Of a stretch of 64,000 nt of DNA, positions 18,236 to 27,000 are shown one piece after another. The notes under the pieces are model-generated. The model had not been told where the DNA came from, ran no database searches, and saw only the letters and a list, made by a program, of their open reading frames with translations. The translations under genes were made by a program, and so were the position numbers. Every line of letters begins with the position of its first letter. Within the stretch, counting starts at the first letter, position 1. Origin of the DNA: Cupriavidus basilensis (GTDB lineage: Bacteria > Pseudomonadota > Gammaproteobacteria > Burkholderiales > Burkholderiaceae); the NCBI RefSeq assembly GCF_000876015.1, contig NZ_BBQM01000023.1, forward strand, positions 248,001 through 312,000. Reading direction: 5' to 3'.

Positions 18236-18527
18236 CTGTCGACAAGCTCCGCAAACGGCGCTGGCAGGCGGACCCCATCGGACTGCCCACAAAACGGGCA
18301 ACTGCCGCGCGGCGGGTTCGCCGGCGGCCCGCCTACTCTGGAACGGACACGTGCGTCAAGGAATGTGAAGGGCGCTCGCGCCATGCGATGCCGCGCCGGA
18401 CGCGCGCGGGAAAACGGCGCCGAAGTGAGCGCGTGCCCGCGTGGCCGGCGCGCCGCCCCGGCCACGCGGGCGGGCACCGGCAAACCCGCGCGGCGGGCAG
18501 CGGGAGGCAGACATCGGCGGCGGCGGG

Positions 18528-19946
18528 CTAGGCGGCGAGCTTCGCCGCCGCGTCGCGCAGCGCGGTGCGCAGGCCCTCTTCCACCACCGGGTGGTAGTAC
18601 GGCATGGCCAGCATCTGCTCCACGGTGAGCGCCTGCTGGTAAGCCCAGGCCAGCAGGTGCGCGATGTTCTCGGCGCGCGGGCCGGTCCATTCGGCGCCGA
18701 GGAAGCGCCCGCTGCGCTTGTCGGCATAGACGTGCATCAGCCCGCGGTTCTTCAGCATCACGCGGCTGCGGCCCTGGTCCTCGAAGCTGACCTCGCCGGT
18801 GACGAAGCTGTCCGGCGCGAGGTCCGCGTGGCGCTGGCCCACCATCGCGATCTGCGGGTCGGAGAACACCACGCCGATCGGCGCGCGGCGCGCCAGCGGG
18901 CGCACCGCGGGATAGGCGGCGGCGTTCTCGCCGGCGGCCTTGCCTTCGTCGGCCGCTTCGTGCAGCAGCGGCAGCACGTCGTTGGCGTCGCCGGCGATGA
19001 ACACCGGCGCCGTGCCACATTGCAGCGTGGCCGGGTCGAACACCGGCACGCCGCGCCAGTCGAGCTCGAGGCCGCTGTTCTCCAGCCCCAGGTTGCGCAC
19101 GTTGGGCACGCGGCCGGTGGCGGCCAGCGCGTAGTCGAAGCGCTCCGTGACCGGGTTGCCGTCGAGGCCGGTGAAGCTGATCACCACCTCGTCGCCGTCG
19201 CGCCGCATCTCGCCCAGCGCCGCATCGGGATCGATGTAGAACTCCTGGCTGAAGCTGGCCACGGCGTTGGCCTTGATGGCCGGATCGGTGAGCGGGCCGA
19301 CGCCGCCGCGCAGGCCGAACACGCGCACGTGCACGCCCAGGCGCGACAGGGCCTGGCCCAGCTCGAGGCCGATCACGCCAGGACCGAACACCGCCACGCG
19401 GCGCGGCAGGTCGTCCCACGCGAACACGTCGTCGTTGACCACCAGGCGGTCGCCGAACGCCTTGAGCGGCGGCGGCACCATCGGGCTGGAGCCGGTGGCG
19501 ATCACCACGCGGCTGGCGCGCACCGTGGTGTGGCCGTCCACCGCCAGCACGGTGTTGTCGATGAAGCGGGCGTAGCCGCGGATCTTGTCCTCGGCGGGAA
19601 TGCCGTCCACGCTGCGCACCACGAAGCCGACGAAGCGGTCGCGCTCGCGCTTGACGCGGTCCATCACCTCGCGGCCGTCGATGCGGATGGCGCCGTCCAC
19701 GTGCACGCCGAACGGCGCGGTGTGGCGCAGCTCGTGCGCGGCCTCGGCCGCCGCGATCAGCAGCTTGGAGGGCATGCAGCCCACGCGGGCACAGGTGGTG
19801 CCGTAGGGGCCGCCTTCGATGATGACGGCGCGCTTGCCGGCGGCGCGCGCGGCGCGGTACGCGGCCAGGCCGGCGGTGCCGGCGCCGATCACGGCCACGT
19901 CGGTGTGGATGGTCTGCACGGTCTGCTCGCTCTGCGTGGTGGTCAT
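18528..19946 (-). CDS. Pyridine nucleotide-disulfide oxidoreductase, dihydrolipoyl dehydrogenase-like
   Basis: A 472-residue flavoprotein. FAD-binding GAGTAGLAAYRAA near the N-terminus, redox-active disulfide in TTCARVGCMPSK, NAD(P)-binding region VFGPGVIGLELGQAL, second FAD motif FIAGDAN and the C-terminal active-site HPVVEE (His-Glu dyad). This places it in the lipoamide dehydrogenase/glutathione reductase/mercuric reductase superfamily. No alpha-ketoacid dehydrogenase subunits are near; instead it follows a peroxiredoxin-glutaredoxin gene on the same strand, so it may reduce a thiol used by that enzyme rather than serve a ketoacid dehydrogenase. Starts at ATG 19946, 167 bases after the upstream stop; that gap contains two perfect hairpins. 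Confidence 0.85.
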   Translation of the reverse strand: MTTTQSEQTVQTIHTDVAVIGAGTAGLAAYRAARAAGKRAVIIEGGPYGTTCARVGCMPSKLLIAAAEAAHELRHTAPFGVHVDGAIRIDGREVMDRVKRERDRFVGFVVRSVDGIPAEDKIRGYARFIDNTVLAVDGHTTVRASRVVIATGSSPMVPPPLKAFGDRLVVNDDVFAWDDLPRRVAVFGPGVIGLELGQALSRLGVHVRVFGLRGGVGPLTDPAIKANAVASFSQEFYIDPDAALGEMRRDGDEVVISFTGLDGNPVTERFDYALAATGRVPNVRNLGLENSGLELDWRGVPVFDPATLQCGTAPVFIAGDANDVLPLLHEAADEGKAAGENAAAYPAVRPLARRAPIGVVFSDPQIAMVGQRHADLAPDSFVTGEVSFEDQGRSRVMLKNRGLMHVYADKRSGRFLGAEWTGPRAENIAHLLAWAYQQALTVEQMLAMPYYHPVVEEGLRTALRDAAAKLAA

Positions 19947-19981
19947 GACGATGTCTTTCCTGGTGGAGTCTGCTTCAATCA

Positions 19982-20022
19982 GCGGACCCGATGGCGGCAG
20001 CCGGTGCCGCCATCGGGTCCGC
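19982..20022 (-). repeat. Perfect 18-bp stem-loop between redox genes
   Basis: The 18-base arms at 19982-19999 and 20005-20022 are exactly complementary around a 5-base loop. On the minus strand it lies between the peroxiredoxin stop and the flavoprotein start, ending about 35 bases before that start. There is no T-tract, so attenuation, RNA processing or 3'-end protection is more likely than simple termination. Confidence 0.7.
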
Positions 20023-20029
20023 CGACTGG

Positions 20030-20056
20030 GGGCGCGGCACTCGGCGTGCCGCGCCC
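20030..20056 (-). repeat. Perfect 11-bp stem-loop, upstream neighbour of the 18-bp hairpin
   Basis: Arms GGGCGCGGCAC (20030-20040) and GTGCCGCGCCC (20046-20056) with a 5-base loop. It is only 7 bases away from the larger hairpin, so transcripts crossing the intergenic gap would carry two consecutive stable hairpins. Confidence 0.65.
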
Positions 20057-20113
20057 TTGCGGCGGTGAAGCGTCAAACTGGAAACGTGGGGCGTGCGCGG
20101 ACGCCCGGCGCGC

Positions 20114-20845
20114 TCAGCGCGCGAGGTAGGCCTCGAGCGCCTCGGCGCCGCCGACCAGGCTGCCGTTGATGAAGATCTGCGGCGCGGTCATGTTGCCGGA
20201 CACGGCGCCCAGTACCTTGCCGCGGACCTTGTGCTCGAGCGGCACGTCGATGTACTCGTAGCCGTTGTCGGACAGCATCTGCTTGGCCTTGGCGCAGAAC
20301 GAGCAGCCCACCTTGGAGAAGACCACGACCTGGTCGGGCTTCCTGGCGTCCGGGGCGATGTAGCTCAGCATGGTGTCGGCGTCCGAGACCTTGAACGGGT
20401 CGCCCGGCTCTTCCGGCTCGATGAACATCTTCTCGACCACGCCGTCCTTGACCAGCATCGAATAGCGCCAGCTGCGCTTGCCGAAGCCGAGGTCGGTCTT
20501 GTCGACCAGCATGCCCATGCCTTCGGTGAACTCGCCGTTGCCGTCGGGGATCATGACGATGTTTTCCGATTCCTGGTCCTTGGCCCATTCGTTCATCACG
20601 AAGGTGTCGTTGACCGAGACGCACAGGATCGCGTCCACGCCGTGCCTGGCGAAGACCGGGGCCAGCTCGTTGTAGCGCGGCAGGTGGGTCGACGAACAGG
20701 TCGGGGTGAACGCGCCGGGCAGCGAGAACAGGGCGATGGTCTTGCCCTCGAACAGGTCGGCGGTGGTCACCGTCTTCCATTCATTGTTTTCGCGGACGCG
20801 GAACGAGACGTTGGGGACGCGTTGACCTTCACGGGATTGCAGCAT
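20114..20845 (-). CDS. Peroxiredoxin-glutaredoxin hybrid (Prx5-Grx fusion)
   Basis: A 243-residue glutathione-dependent peroxidase. Residues about 1-160 are an atypical Prx5-type peroxiredoxin with peroxidatic Cys50 in PGAFTPTCSSTH; residues about 170-243 are a glutaredoxin with the dithiol motif CSFC and the GSH-binding TAPQIFINGSLVGG. Such fusions reduce hydrogen and alkyl peroxides with glutathione as electron donor, in the cytosol. RBS AGGAG is well placed before ATG 20845. A promoter (TTGCAA, spacing 16, GATAAA) with an OxyR-like site directly upstream precedes the gene, which suggests peroxide induction. The flavin disulfide reductase follows on the same strand. Confidence 0.93.
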   Translation of the reverse strand: MLQSREGQRVPNVSFRVRENNEWKTVTTADLFEGKTIALFSLPGAFTPTCSSTHLPRYNELAPVFARHGVDAILCVSVNDTFVMNEWAKDQESENIVMIPDGNGEFTEGMGMLVDKTDLGFGKRSWRYSMLVKDGVVEKMFIEPEEPGDPFKVSDADTMLSYIAPDARKPDQVVVFSKVGCSFCAKAKQMLSDNGYEYIDVPLEHKVRGKVLGAVSGNMTAPQIFINGSLVGGAEALEAYLAR

Positions 20846-20932
20846 GGGTAGGGCTCCTGGGTGGCTTGGGGGTGGATGGCCGCGTGTTGCAGCGAAGACC
20901 CGATTCTGGGGGGACGGTCTTTATTTGTACAA

Positions 20933-20960
20933 TTTATCGTCACAAATACGGCGATTGCAA
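20933..20960 (-). promoter_or_regulatory. Sigma-70-like promoter of the peroxiredoxin gene
   Basis: On the minus strand TTGCAA (-35, 20955-20960) and GATAAA (-10, 20933-20938) are separated by 16 bases, about 90 bases upstream of the start codon in an AT-richer patch. Match to consensus is moderate. Confidence 0.45.
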
Positions 20961-20992
20961 ATTACTATCGAAACGCCATAGCACGGACCTAT
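20954..20992 (-). promoter_or_regulatory. OxyR-like binding site
   Basis: Reading the minus strand, ATAG-N7-CTAT (20978-20992) is a perfect OxyR-type half-site pair, followed after 9 bases by ATAG-N7-CAAT (20954-20968), which overlaps the -35 hexamer. The classical spacer between the two pairs is 7, so the spacing is off by two. Placement directly against the -35 is what is expected of an OxyR-activated promoter. Confidence 0.4.
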
Positions 20993-21152
20993 CGCGCCGA
21001 AAGCGGCGCGCGAACGGGCCGGGCCGGCGCGTCTTCGGCGCGGTCCGGCGGACCGGGGAGGCGGGGGAAGCGATGCGGGAGGGAAGGAAGGCACCCGGGC
21101 GGGCGCCCGGGCGAGGGGAAGCGAGGGGAAGCGAGGAGAGGCGAAGCGGGCG

Positions 21153-23384
21153 CTACATGTCCTTGAGCCACCGCGACTCGACAAAGCCGCGGTCGTTGTA
21201 GAGGCGCATCAGCGTGTCCTTGGGAACGGCCTTGAGGCGCGACTTGGCGATCTTCCCGCCGCCGCCCTCCTCCCACGCGGACTCCCAGACGGTCGCCAGC
21301 GTCAGCGCGCCGTCGACCATCCGGGCGATCGTCGCCTCGCCGAGTTCCGCCCACATGGCGTCGAGCTGGCCGCGCCCCTTGTTCCTGAGGTAGCAGTCCA
21401 CCACCGTCTCGGGCGGCAGCGCGGCGATCGTGCGCCGCATGAGCTGGACCACGGCGTCGGCCGCGGCGTCGCCGCCGGTGAAGCGCTTCTTCACGCGCTT
21501 GCCCCTGGCCTGCCGCGCCATGCGCGCGACCAGGTCGGGCGCGTTCGCGTCCAGCATCGCGGTCTCGTAGACCGAATGGACCTTTTCCTCCTCCGGGTGG
21601 CCCGGATGCCCGTGGTGCAGCTCGGAGACGTGCAGCGGCTGGCAGCCGTCGCCGATGTAGTGGGCCAGCACGCCGGCGGCGCAGACGTAGCCCGCCACGT
21701 CGCCGTCGCCGGCGAAGCCGACCATCGCCTCGTAGAGCTGCCTGACGCGGAACGGCAGCGCCCCGCGGTGCTTGTCGGCCGGCGACGGCGCCAGGGCATC
21801 GTAGAAGCGGGTCCAGGCCTGCGCCGTGCGCGAGGTCTTGTCCGCCGCCCACAGCGCCAGCAGCGTCTGCCCGGCGAATTCGCCCTCGCCGGGCTGGTCC
21901 ATGTCCGCGAAGTGGTTGGCCTCGTCCATCTTGCGCGTGTAGCGCCACACCAGGTCCGGCACGTCGGCCAGCGCGACGAAGGCGGTGCGGTCGCTCGCGC
22001 CGGGCAGGTTGCCGGCGCTGACGTCCTCGTCGCTCACCGAGATGCGCTGCGCGTTCGCGGCGAGCAGCGTGGCCAGCTCCGGCGCGCCGGCCATGAAGCA
22101 GGCCGCGTAGCCGATCTTGTAGTGGCCGACCTTGCCCCAGTACTGGCTGTGCCCGACGTTCCAGTCGCGCACGATCTCGACGTCGAGCTGGCGGCATACC
22201 GCGCTCAGCGTGCTGGCCAGCGCGAACTCCACCGGCTGCGCACCGGCGCCGAAGAAGCCCTGCCCGCCCCACTGGATGCCGACCGGGCGGTACGCCCGCG
22301 TGCGCGCGTTCCCGCCCTGCCCGTCCTCCGCGCCCGGTCCCTCCTCCCCGGCCTTGCCGTCGCCGAGCGCCAGCGCGTCCGCGGCTTCGTCCCAGAACCA
22401 CAGGCTGCCGGAATCGCCCGGGCGCGTGTCCACCGAGGCGGCGCCGGCCCGCGGCCCGATCAGCAGCTCGGCCACGTGGTCCGTGCCGCCGAGCGTGGCA
22501 TAACGGAAGAACAGCCCCTGTATCTCGCCGCGCGCGCCGCCCTTGTCCGCGCCGGCCGCGCGGGCGAACACCGGGCAGCCGATGATGTCGAGGCCGAGCG
22601 TGTTGGCGTTGATGTCGAGCGGCGCCCCGATGCGCCCGACGCCGAGCACCTGGCAGGTCCACGACTGGATGTCGTCGATCAGCACCAGCCCGGCATCCAG
22701 CGTGACCAGCGTCTGCACGCCCGCGAAGCCGGGATAGAGGTCGGACAGCGGGTACTTGCCCGCCATGCGGCCCTCGGCGGTGCCGAGCTGGCGCTTGCCG
22801 CCGCGGTCGTAGGTGTAGAGGCGCTCGCCGGCATCGCCGGCCACGTGGCTGCTGGTCAGCGCGTAGGAGTACGCGCCGTCGGACACGATGCCGCCGATGG
22901 TGCCGCGCAGGGTGGTGCCCTGCGCGTCGCGGAAGATCGGATAACCGCCGCCGACGAGACCGGTCGGAAAGGACAGGCCGGCGCCGGCGGACAGGTCGGC
23001 CTGCCGCCGCGAGGCCAGCACCACGCAGGTGGGCACCACGCGCCCGTCCGGCAGGTACAGCCGGGGCGGGACGATGGCCTCCGGATGCCGGCTGAGCGTG
23101 TCGAGGCCAACCCACATATCCACGAACACCAGCACCGCGGGCCACGACCAGTCCCGGATGACGCTGTTCTCGAGCGTCCTGGGCGGGGCGCCCGCGCCCG
23201 GCGGGCGGTGGCTCAGCCGCGGGTCGCTGGCGTTGTCGTCGTCCTTGCGGATGCGGTAGCGGCCCACCGCGGTGCCCACCACGTGCGGCAGGTTGGCGAT
23301 GTGGACGTGATAGCGGTCCCGCGCTTCGAGCAGGTCCTGCACGGTCAGCGACTTGAATTCGGTGCGGCGCGCGAATCGGTCCAC
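21153..23384 (-). CDS. Fusion of trypsin-like serine protease and S1/P1-type zinc nuclease/phospholipase domain
   Basis: A 743-residue protein, starting at GTG 23384 because AGGAGG (23392-23397) lies 7 bases upstream. Residues about 105-400 look like a chymotrypsin-fold protease: H180 in ALTSSHVAG, an Asp at 230 (TLD) or 237, and S325 in RPGDSGSLWF. Residues about 412-730 match the S1/P1 nuclease and zinc phospholipase C fold: WGKVGH (W416, H421), NHFADMD (H491), HYIGDGCQPLH (H575, D579, H585) and HSVYE (H603, E607). No signal peptide or membrane helix is seen, although S1/P1 enzymes are normally secreted. In S1/P1 nucleases the Trp of WGxxGH is the mature N-terminus and a zinc ligand; here it is internal, so cleavage between Y415 and W416 would be needed. 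Substrate (nucleic acid or lipid) is undetermined. I do not recognise a named family for the fusion. Confidence 0.8.
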   Translation of the reverse strand: MDRFARRTEFKSLTVQDLLEARDRYHVHIANLPHVVGTAVGRYRIRKDDDNASDPRLSHRPPGAGAPPRTLENSVIRDWSWPAVLVFVDMWVGLDTLSRHPEAIVPPRLYLPDGRVVPTCVVLASRRQADLSAGAGLSFPTGLVGGGYPIFRDAQGTTLRGTIGGIVSDGAYSYALTSSHVAGDAGERLYTYDRGGKRQLGTAEGRMAGKYPLSDLYPGFAGVQTLVTLDAGLVLIDDIQSWTCQVLGVGRIGAPLDINANTLGLDIIGCPVFARAAGADKGGARGEIQGLFFRYATLGGTDHVAELLIGPRAGAASVDTRPGDSGSLWFWDEAADALALGDGKAGEEGPGAEDGQGGNARTRAYRPVGIQWGGQGFFGAGAQPVEFALASTLSAVCRQLDVEIVRDWNVGHSQYWGKVGHYKIGYAACFMAGAPELATLLAANAQRISVSDEDVSAGNLPGASDRTAFVALADVPDLVWRYTRKMDEANHFADMDQPGEGEFAGQTLLALWAADKTSRTAQAWTRFYDALAPSPADKHRGALPFRVRQLYEAMVGFAGDGDVAGYVCAAGVLAHYIGDGCQPLHVSELHHGHPGHPEEEKVHSVYETAMLDANAPDLVARMARQARGKRVKKRFTGGDAAADAVVQLMRRTIAALPPETVVDCYLRNKGRGQLDAMWAELGEATIARMVDGALTLATVWESAWEEGGGGKIAKSRLKAVPKDTLMRLYNDRGFVESRWLKDM

Positions 23385-24042
23385 GGGCTCCCCTCCTGCG
23401 TGGCGTTTGTGGTGGGTCCGGTGCCGGGACGCGCGGATCTTCCCACCCTTTCGTGCTTCCGCCCGCTCGTCTCTTCGTGCTCTGGCCGTTGGCCGCAGGC
23501 GGCCCGCGGGCACGCGCGCGGCGAAGGCCGTCCACCGGTTGCTGGGAATTATGTGCAATGGCCGGGAATTACCCAATAACCAATATTTACATCTGATATT
23601 CGAAATGCTTGTCGCATCTCCCATGTCAATTCCGTGACAGGTGAATTTGATTTTTCATTCGAATTTCCGAATATCGGAATGCCGCAAAACATCGCCACGG
23701 CATACCGCCGAAAGCACCGTCCTCGGACCGCGTCGGATTCCTCCGTCACCGCGCAAAGCGCCACAACGCAAGCCATTTTCGCTAACGGCCCGCCGGAACG
23801 AGGCCGGCGCCGGAGCCGAGGCACGGGGAAAGCACCTGCCCTTCCCAGGCCGCGCGTCCTAGGCAATGGCGTACCCCAGCACCGGAAAGGGCCGACATCT
23901 ATTTCGGATATTTCGCAACGCAACTGCCCAAGGCGGCCTTTACATTTGTCACAATTGCCGCCCCCGATCCAGCGGCCTCCTCCAGGCCCCGGCAGCTCAC
24001 CCAGTTCCTGCCGGCCCCCCTGCCTTTGACGAGAAATGCCTT
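23385..24042. other. 658-bp divergent intergenic region, partly AT-rich
   Basis: Lies between the leftward protease/nuclease gene and the rightward hybrid kinase. The stretch about 23540-23700 is much more AT-rich than the surroundings. It has GGGAATTA twice, 20 bases apart (23544-23551, 23564-23571), and a perfect 6-bp inverted repeat TTCCGA / TCGGAA with a 3-base centre (23665-23679). No gene is supported; the kinase frame can be extended into this region (to 23866) but without a ribosome binding site. Confidence 0.55.
23392..23397 (-). promoter_or_regulatory. Strong ribosome binding site fixing the GTG start
   Basis: AGGAGG on the minus strand, 7 bases before GTG 23384. It decides the start against longer in-frame extensions up to 23624, whose sequence is Arg-rich and unlike coding sequence. 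Confidence 0.75.
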
Positions 24043-27000
24043 ATGTGCCGCTGTTTTCCCCCATGCTCCGCCAATAGTCTGCCGCCTCGGGGAACGCATC
24101 TGCCGGCCACGTGGCAGCCGCGCCGCCTGGCCCGCTGCCTCGCGGCGTCGCTGCTGGCGCTGTGCCTGCCCGCGCAGGCGGATCCGGCCCCGGCCACCGC
24201 CGTGCCGCCCGCCGCCCCCTTCAGCCTGCAGCTTCGCCTGGCGCCCTCGCCGGCCGCGGGCGGTGCGCAGTGGGCGGCGCCGCTGCCGGACAGCCCAGAG
24301 CTGGCCGCCTGGCGCCACGCCGGCGCCGGCCTGCGGGTCGGCGTGGCGGGCAACTACCTGCCGCCGTTCGACCTGGTCGACCTGGAAGGGGAATACCGCG
24401 GGATCTCGGCCGACTATCTCGCCGTGCTCGCCGCGCGCATGGGCGTGCCGCTGCGCGTCATGCGCTACCCGTCGCCGCAGGCCGCGCGGCGCGCGCTCGA
24501 CCAGGGCGCGGTCGACCTCGTCACCACCGTGCTGGACGGCCAGCCCGGCGGCCTGCGCACCGCGCCCTACCGCGCGCACCGCCTGGTCGAGGTCATCTCG
24601 CGCCGCGACAGCCGCCACAACGAGGCGACGCGCGCCATCGGCTACCTGCGCGGCGAGGTCTCGCCCGCCGCGCTGGAGCAGGCCTACCCGGACGCGCCGC
24701 TGCGCGCGTTCGACAACCTGCTCGGCGCGCTCGACGAACTGGTGCGCAAGGCGGACTTCGTGATGGTCACCAGCGCCGCCGCGGCCAGCTACCTGATCGA
24801 CCAGTACAGCTACGGCGAACTGACCGCGCGCAACTTCGCGCCGATCACCCCGGAGGGCGTGCGCTTCGCCGTCGCCGACCCCGCCCTGGGCAGCCTCGTC
24901 GAGCGCGCGCTGGCCGGCCTGCCGGCGGCGCTGCAGCGCCAGATCGACAATGCCTGGGTGCCTGGCTCGCTCGAATTCCACCTCGCCGACAAGCTCAACC
25001 TGTCCGCCGCGGAAAGCGCCTGGCTGGCGCGCCACCGCGACGTGCGCTACCTGGCTTCGCGCGATCTCGTGCCGTTCCAGTTCATCGGCGCCGGCCAGCA
25101 GCTCGAAGGGCTGACCGAGCAGGTGCTGCAACTGGTCGGGCAGCGCACCGGACTGCGTTTCGTGCCGTACTGGCCGGCCACGGCGGCGACGGCCAGCGCC
25201 GACCTCGACAGCGGCGCGCTGGACGTCGTGCCGATCCTGCCGATCAACCATCCGGACGCCGGCACCGGCAGCCTGCCGGTGAGCGCGCCGTACTACTCGG
25301 GCAACTGGGTGGTGGTCGCGCAGGCCGGCGACGACAGCATCCACAGCGTGGCCGACCTCGCCGGCAAGGTCGTCGCGGGACCGCCGTTCAACGGCATCCA
25401 GGAACTGGTGGGCGCCAGCTACCCGGTCAGCCGGCGCGAGACCGGCACCTACGAGGAAGCGTTCCGCATGGTGGCCGCGGGCAAGGCGGACGCCACCATC
25501 GCCAGCGCCTTCATGGCCGACTACATGCTCAAGCGCGCCTACGCGGGCCGGCTGCGCATCGCCGCGGCGACGGGCGGCATGCCGCTCGAGGTCGGCCTCG
25601 GCGTGACCCGGCAGCACCCGGAGCTGCTGGCCATCCTCAACAAGGCCCTGCTCAGCATCTCGCGCGACGACCTCGGCGCCATGCGCGCGCAATGGACCCA
25701 GGCCGGCGTGCCGGTGCTGGCCTGGCGCCAGCTGCTGCCGTGGCTGATCGCCGGCGCGGCCGTGCCGCTGGTGGTGAGCGCGCTGTTCCTGGGCTGGGTG
25801 ACGTCGCTGCGGCGCCAGGTCACGCAGCGCAGCGCGGCCGAGCACGCCCTGCTGGACCAGCTCGCGTTCCAGGCCACGGTGCTGGACGGCATCCCGCAGC
25901 CGATCTTCCTGCGCGACAGCGCGCTGCGCATGATCACCTGCAACCGCGCCTACGAGGCGGCGCTCGGCACCTCGCGCGAAGTGCTGCGCGGCACCGCGCC
26001 GTCCTATGCGCGCGCCGTGATCAAGCCCGATATCGGCTCGCAGGAGCAGATGGACATCTACCGGCGCGTGCTGGACACCGGCCAGCCCTTCGCCGCGGAC
26101 CGCCGCCTGATGGTCGACGGCGTGGCGCGCAGCGTCACCAGCTGGGTGACGCAGTTGCGCCGCGCCGACGGCGGCACCGCCGGCATCGTGGGCGGCTGGA
26201 TCGACGTGACCGAGCGCGAGCAGATGCTGGCCGAGCTGGCCGGCGCCAAGGACCGCGCGGAGGCCGCGAACCGCGCCAAGTCCACCTTCCTGGCCTCGAT
26301 CAGCCATGAGATCCGCACGCCGATGAACGCCATCCTCGGCATGCTGGAACTGATGCTCACGCGCCGCCGCGGCGAGCACGACCGCGAGCAGCTCGGCACC
26401 GCGCACAGCGCCGCGACCTCGCTGCTGTCGCTGCTCGACGACATCCTCGACCTGTCCAAGATGGAGGCCGGGCAGTTCACGCTGCAGCCGCGCGCGGCGA
26501 GCCTGCGCGACGGCCTGCAGGAGGTGGTGCGCATGTTCCGCCCGGTGGCGTCGCAGAAAGGGCTGGCGCTGACGCTGGACGCCGACGCGGCGGTCGCGCC
26601 CGCGCACATGGTGGACATGCTGCGCATCCGCCAGGTCATCGGCAATTTCGTCTCCAACGCGATCCGCTTCACCGAGCGCGGCGGCGTGCGCATCCGCCTG
26701 CATGGCGAGGCCGTGCGCGAAGCGCGGCAGGCGCTGGAGATCGTCATCGAGGACAGCGGCATCGGCATCCCGGCCGAGGCCATCGGCAAGCTGTTCCGCC
26801 CGTTCGCCCAGGTGGAGTCCGCCGGCCGCCCCAACATCGGCGGCACCGGGCTGGGCCTGTCGATCTCGCACAACCTGGTGCGCAAGATGGGCGGGCAGGT
26901 CACGCTGGAGAGCCAGCCCGGCCAGGGCACGCGGGTCCGGGTGCGGCTGGAGCTGCCGGTATGCGCCGCGGCGCCGGCGCTGGCGGCCCCGCCCGGGCCG

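Larger units (their letters stand above)
18103..18527. other. 425-bp intergenic region between convergent genes
   Basis: No supported gene. It holds a perfect stem-loop right after the hydratase gene (18118-18142), a sigma-70-like promoter pair on the plus strand (TTGACA at 18151-18156 and CATATT at 18173-18178, spacing 16), a perfect inverted pair of DnaA boxes (18209-18235), and then GC-rich sequence with no clear structure up to the flavoprotein stop. Confidence 0.6.
20846..21152. other. 307-bp intergenic region
   Basis: Contains the peroxiredoxin promoter and OxyR-like site (20933-20992). Beyond that, an 18-base palindrome made of CCCGGGCG and CGCCCGGG with a 2-base centre (21094-21111) could end leftward transcription of the protease/nuclease gene, and three copies of a GCGAGGGGAA-like 10-mer lie at 21111-21140. 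No gene is supported. Confidence 0.55.

Noticed and set aside
18211..18384. Minus-strand 57-codon frame with a CPFC motif ending in the DnaA palindrome
   Set aside because: Its C-terminal codons are dictated by the palindrome, it lacks a ribosome binding site and the N-terminal part looks like GC-rich filler; not supportable without homology.
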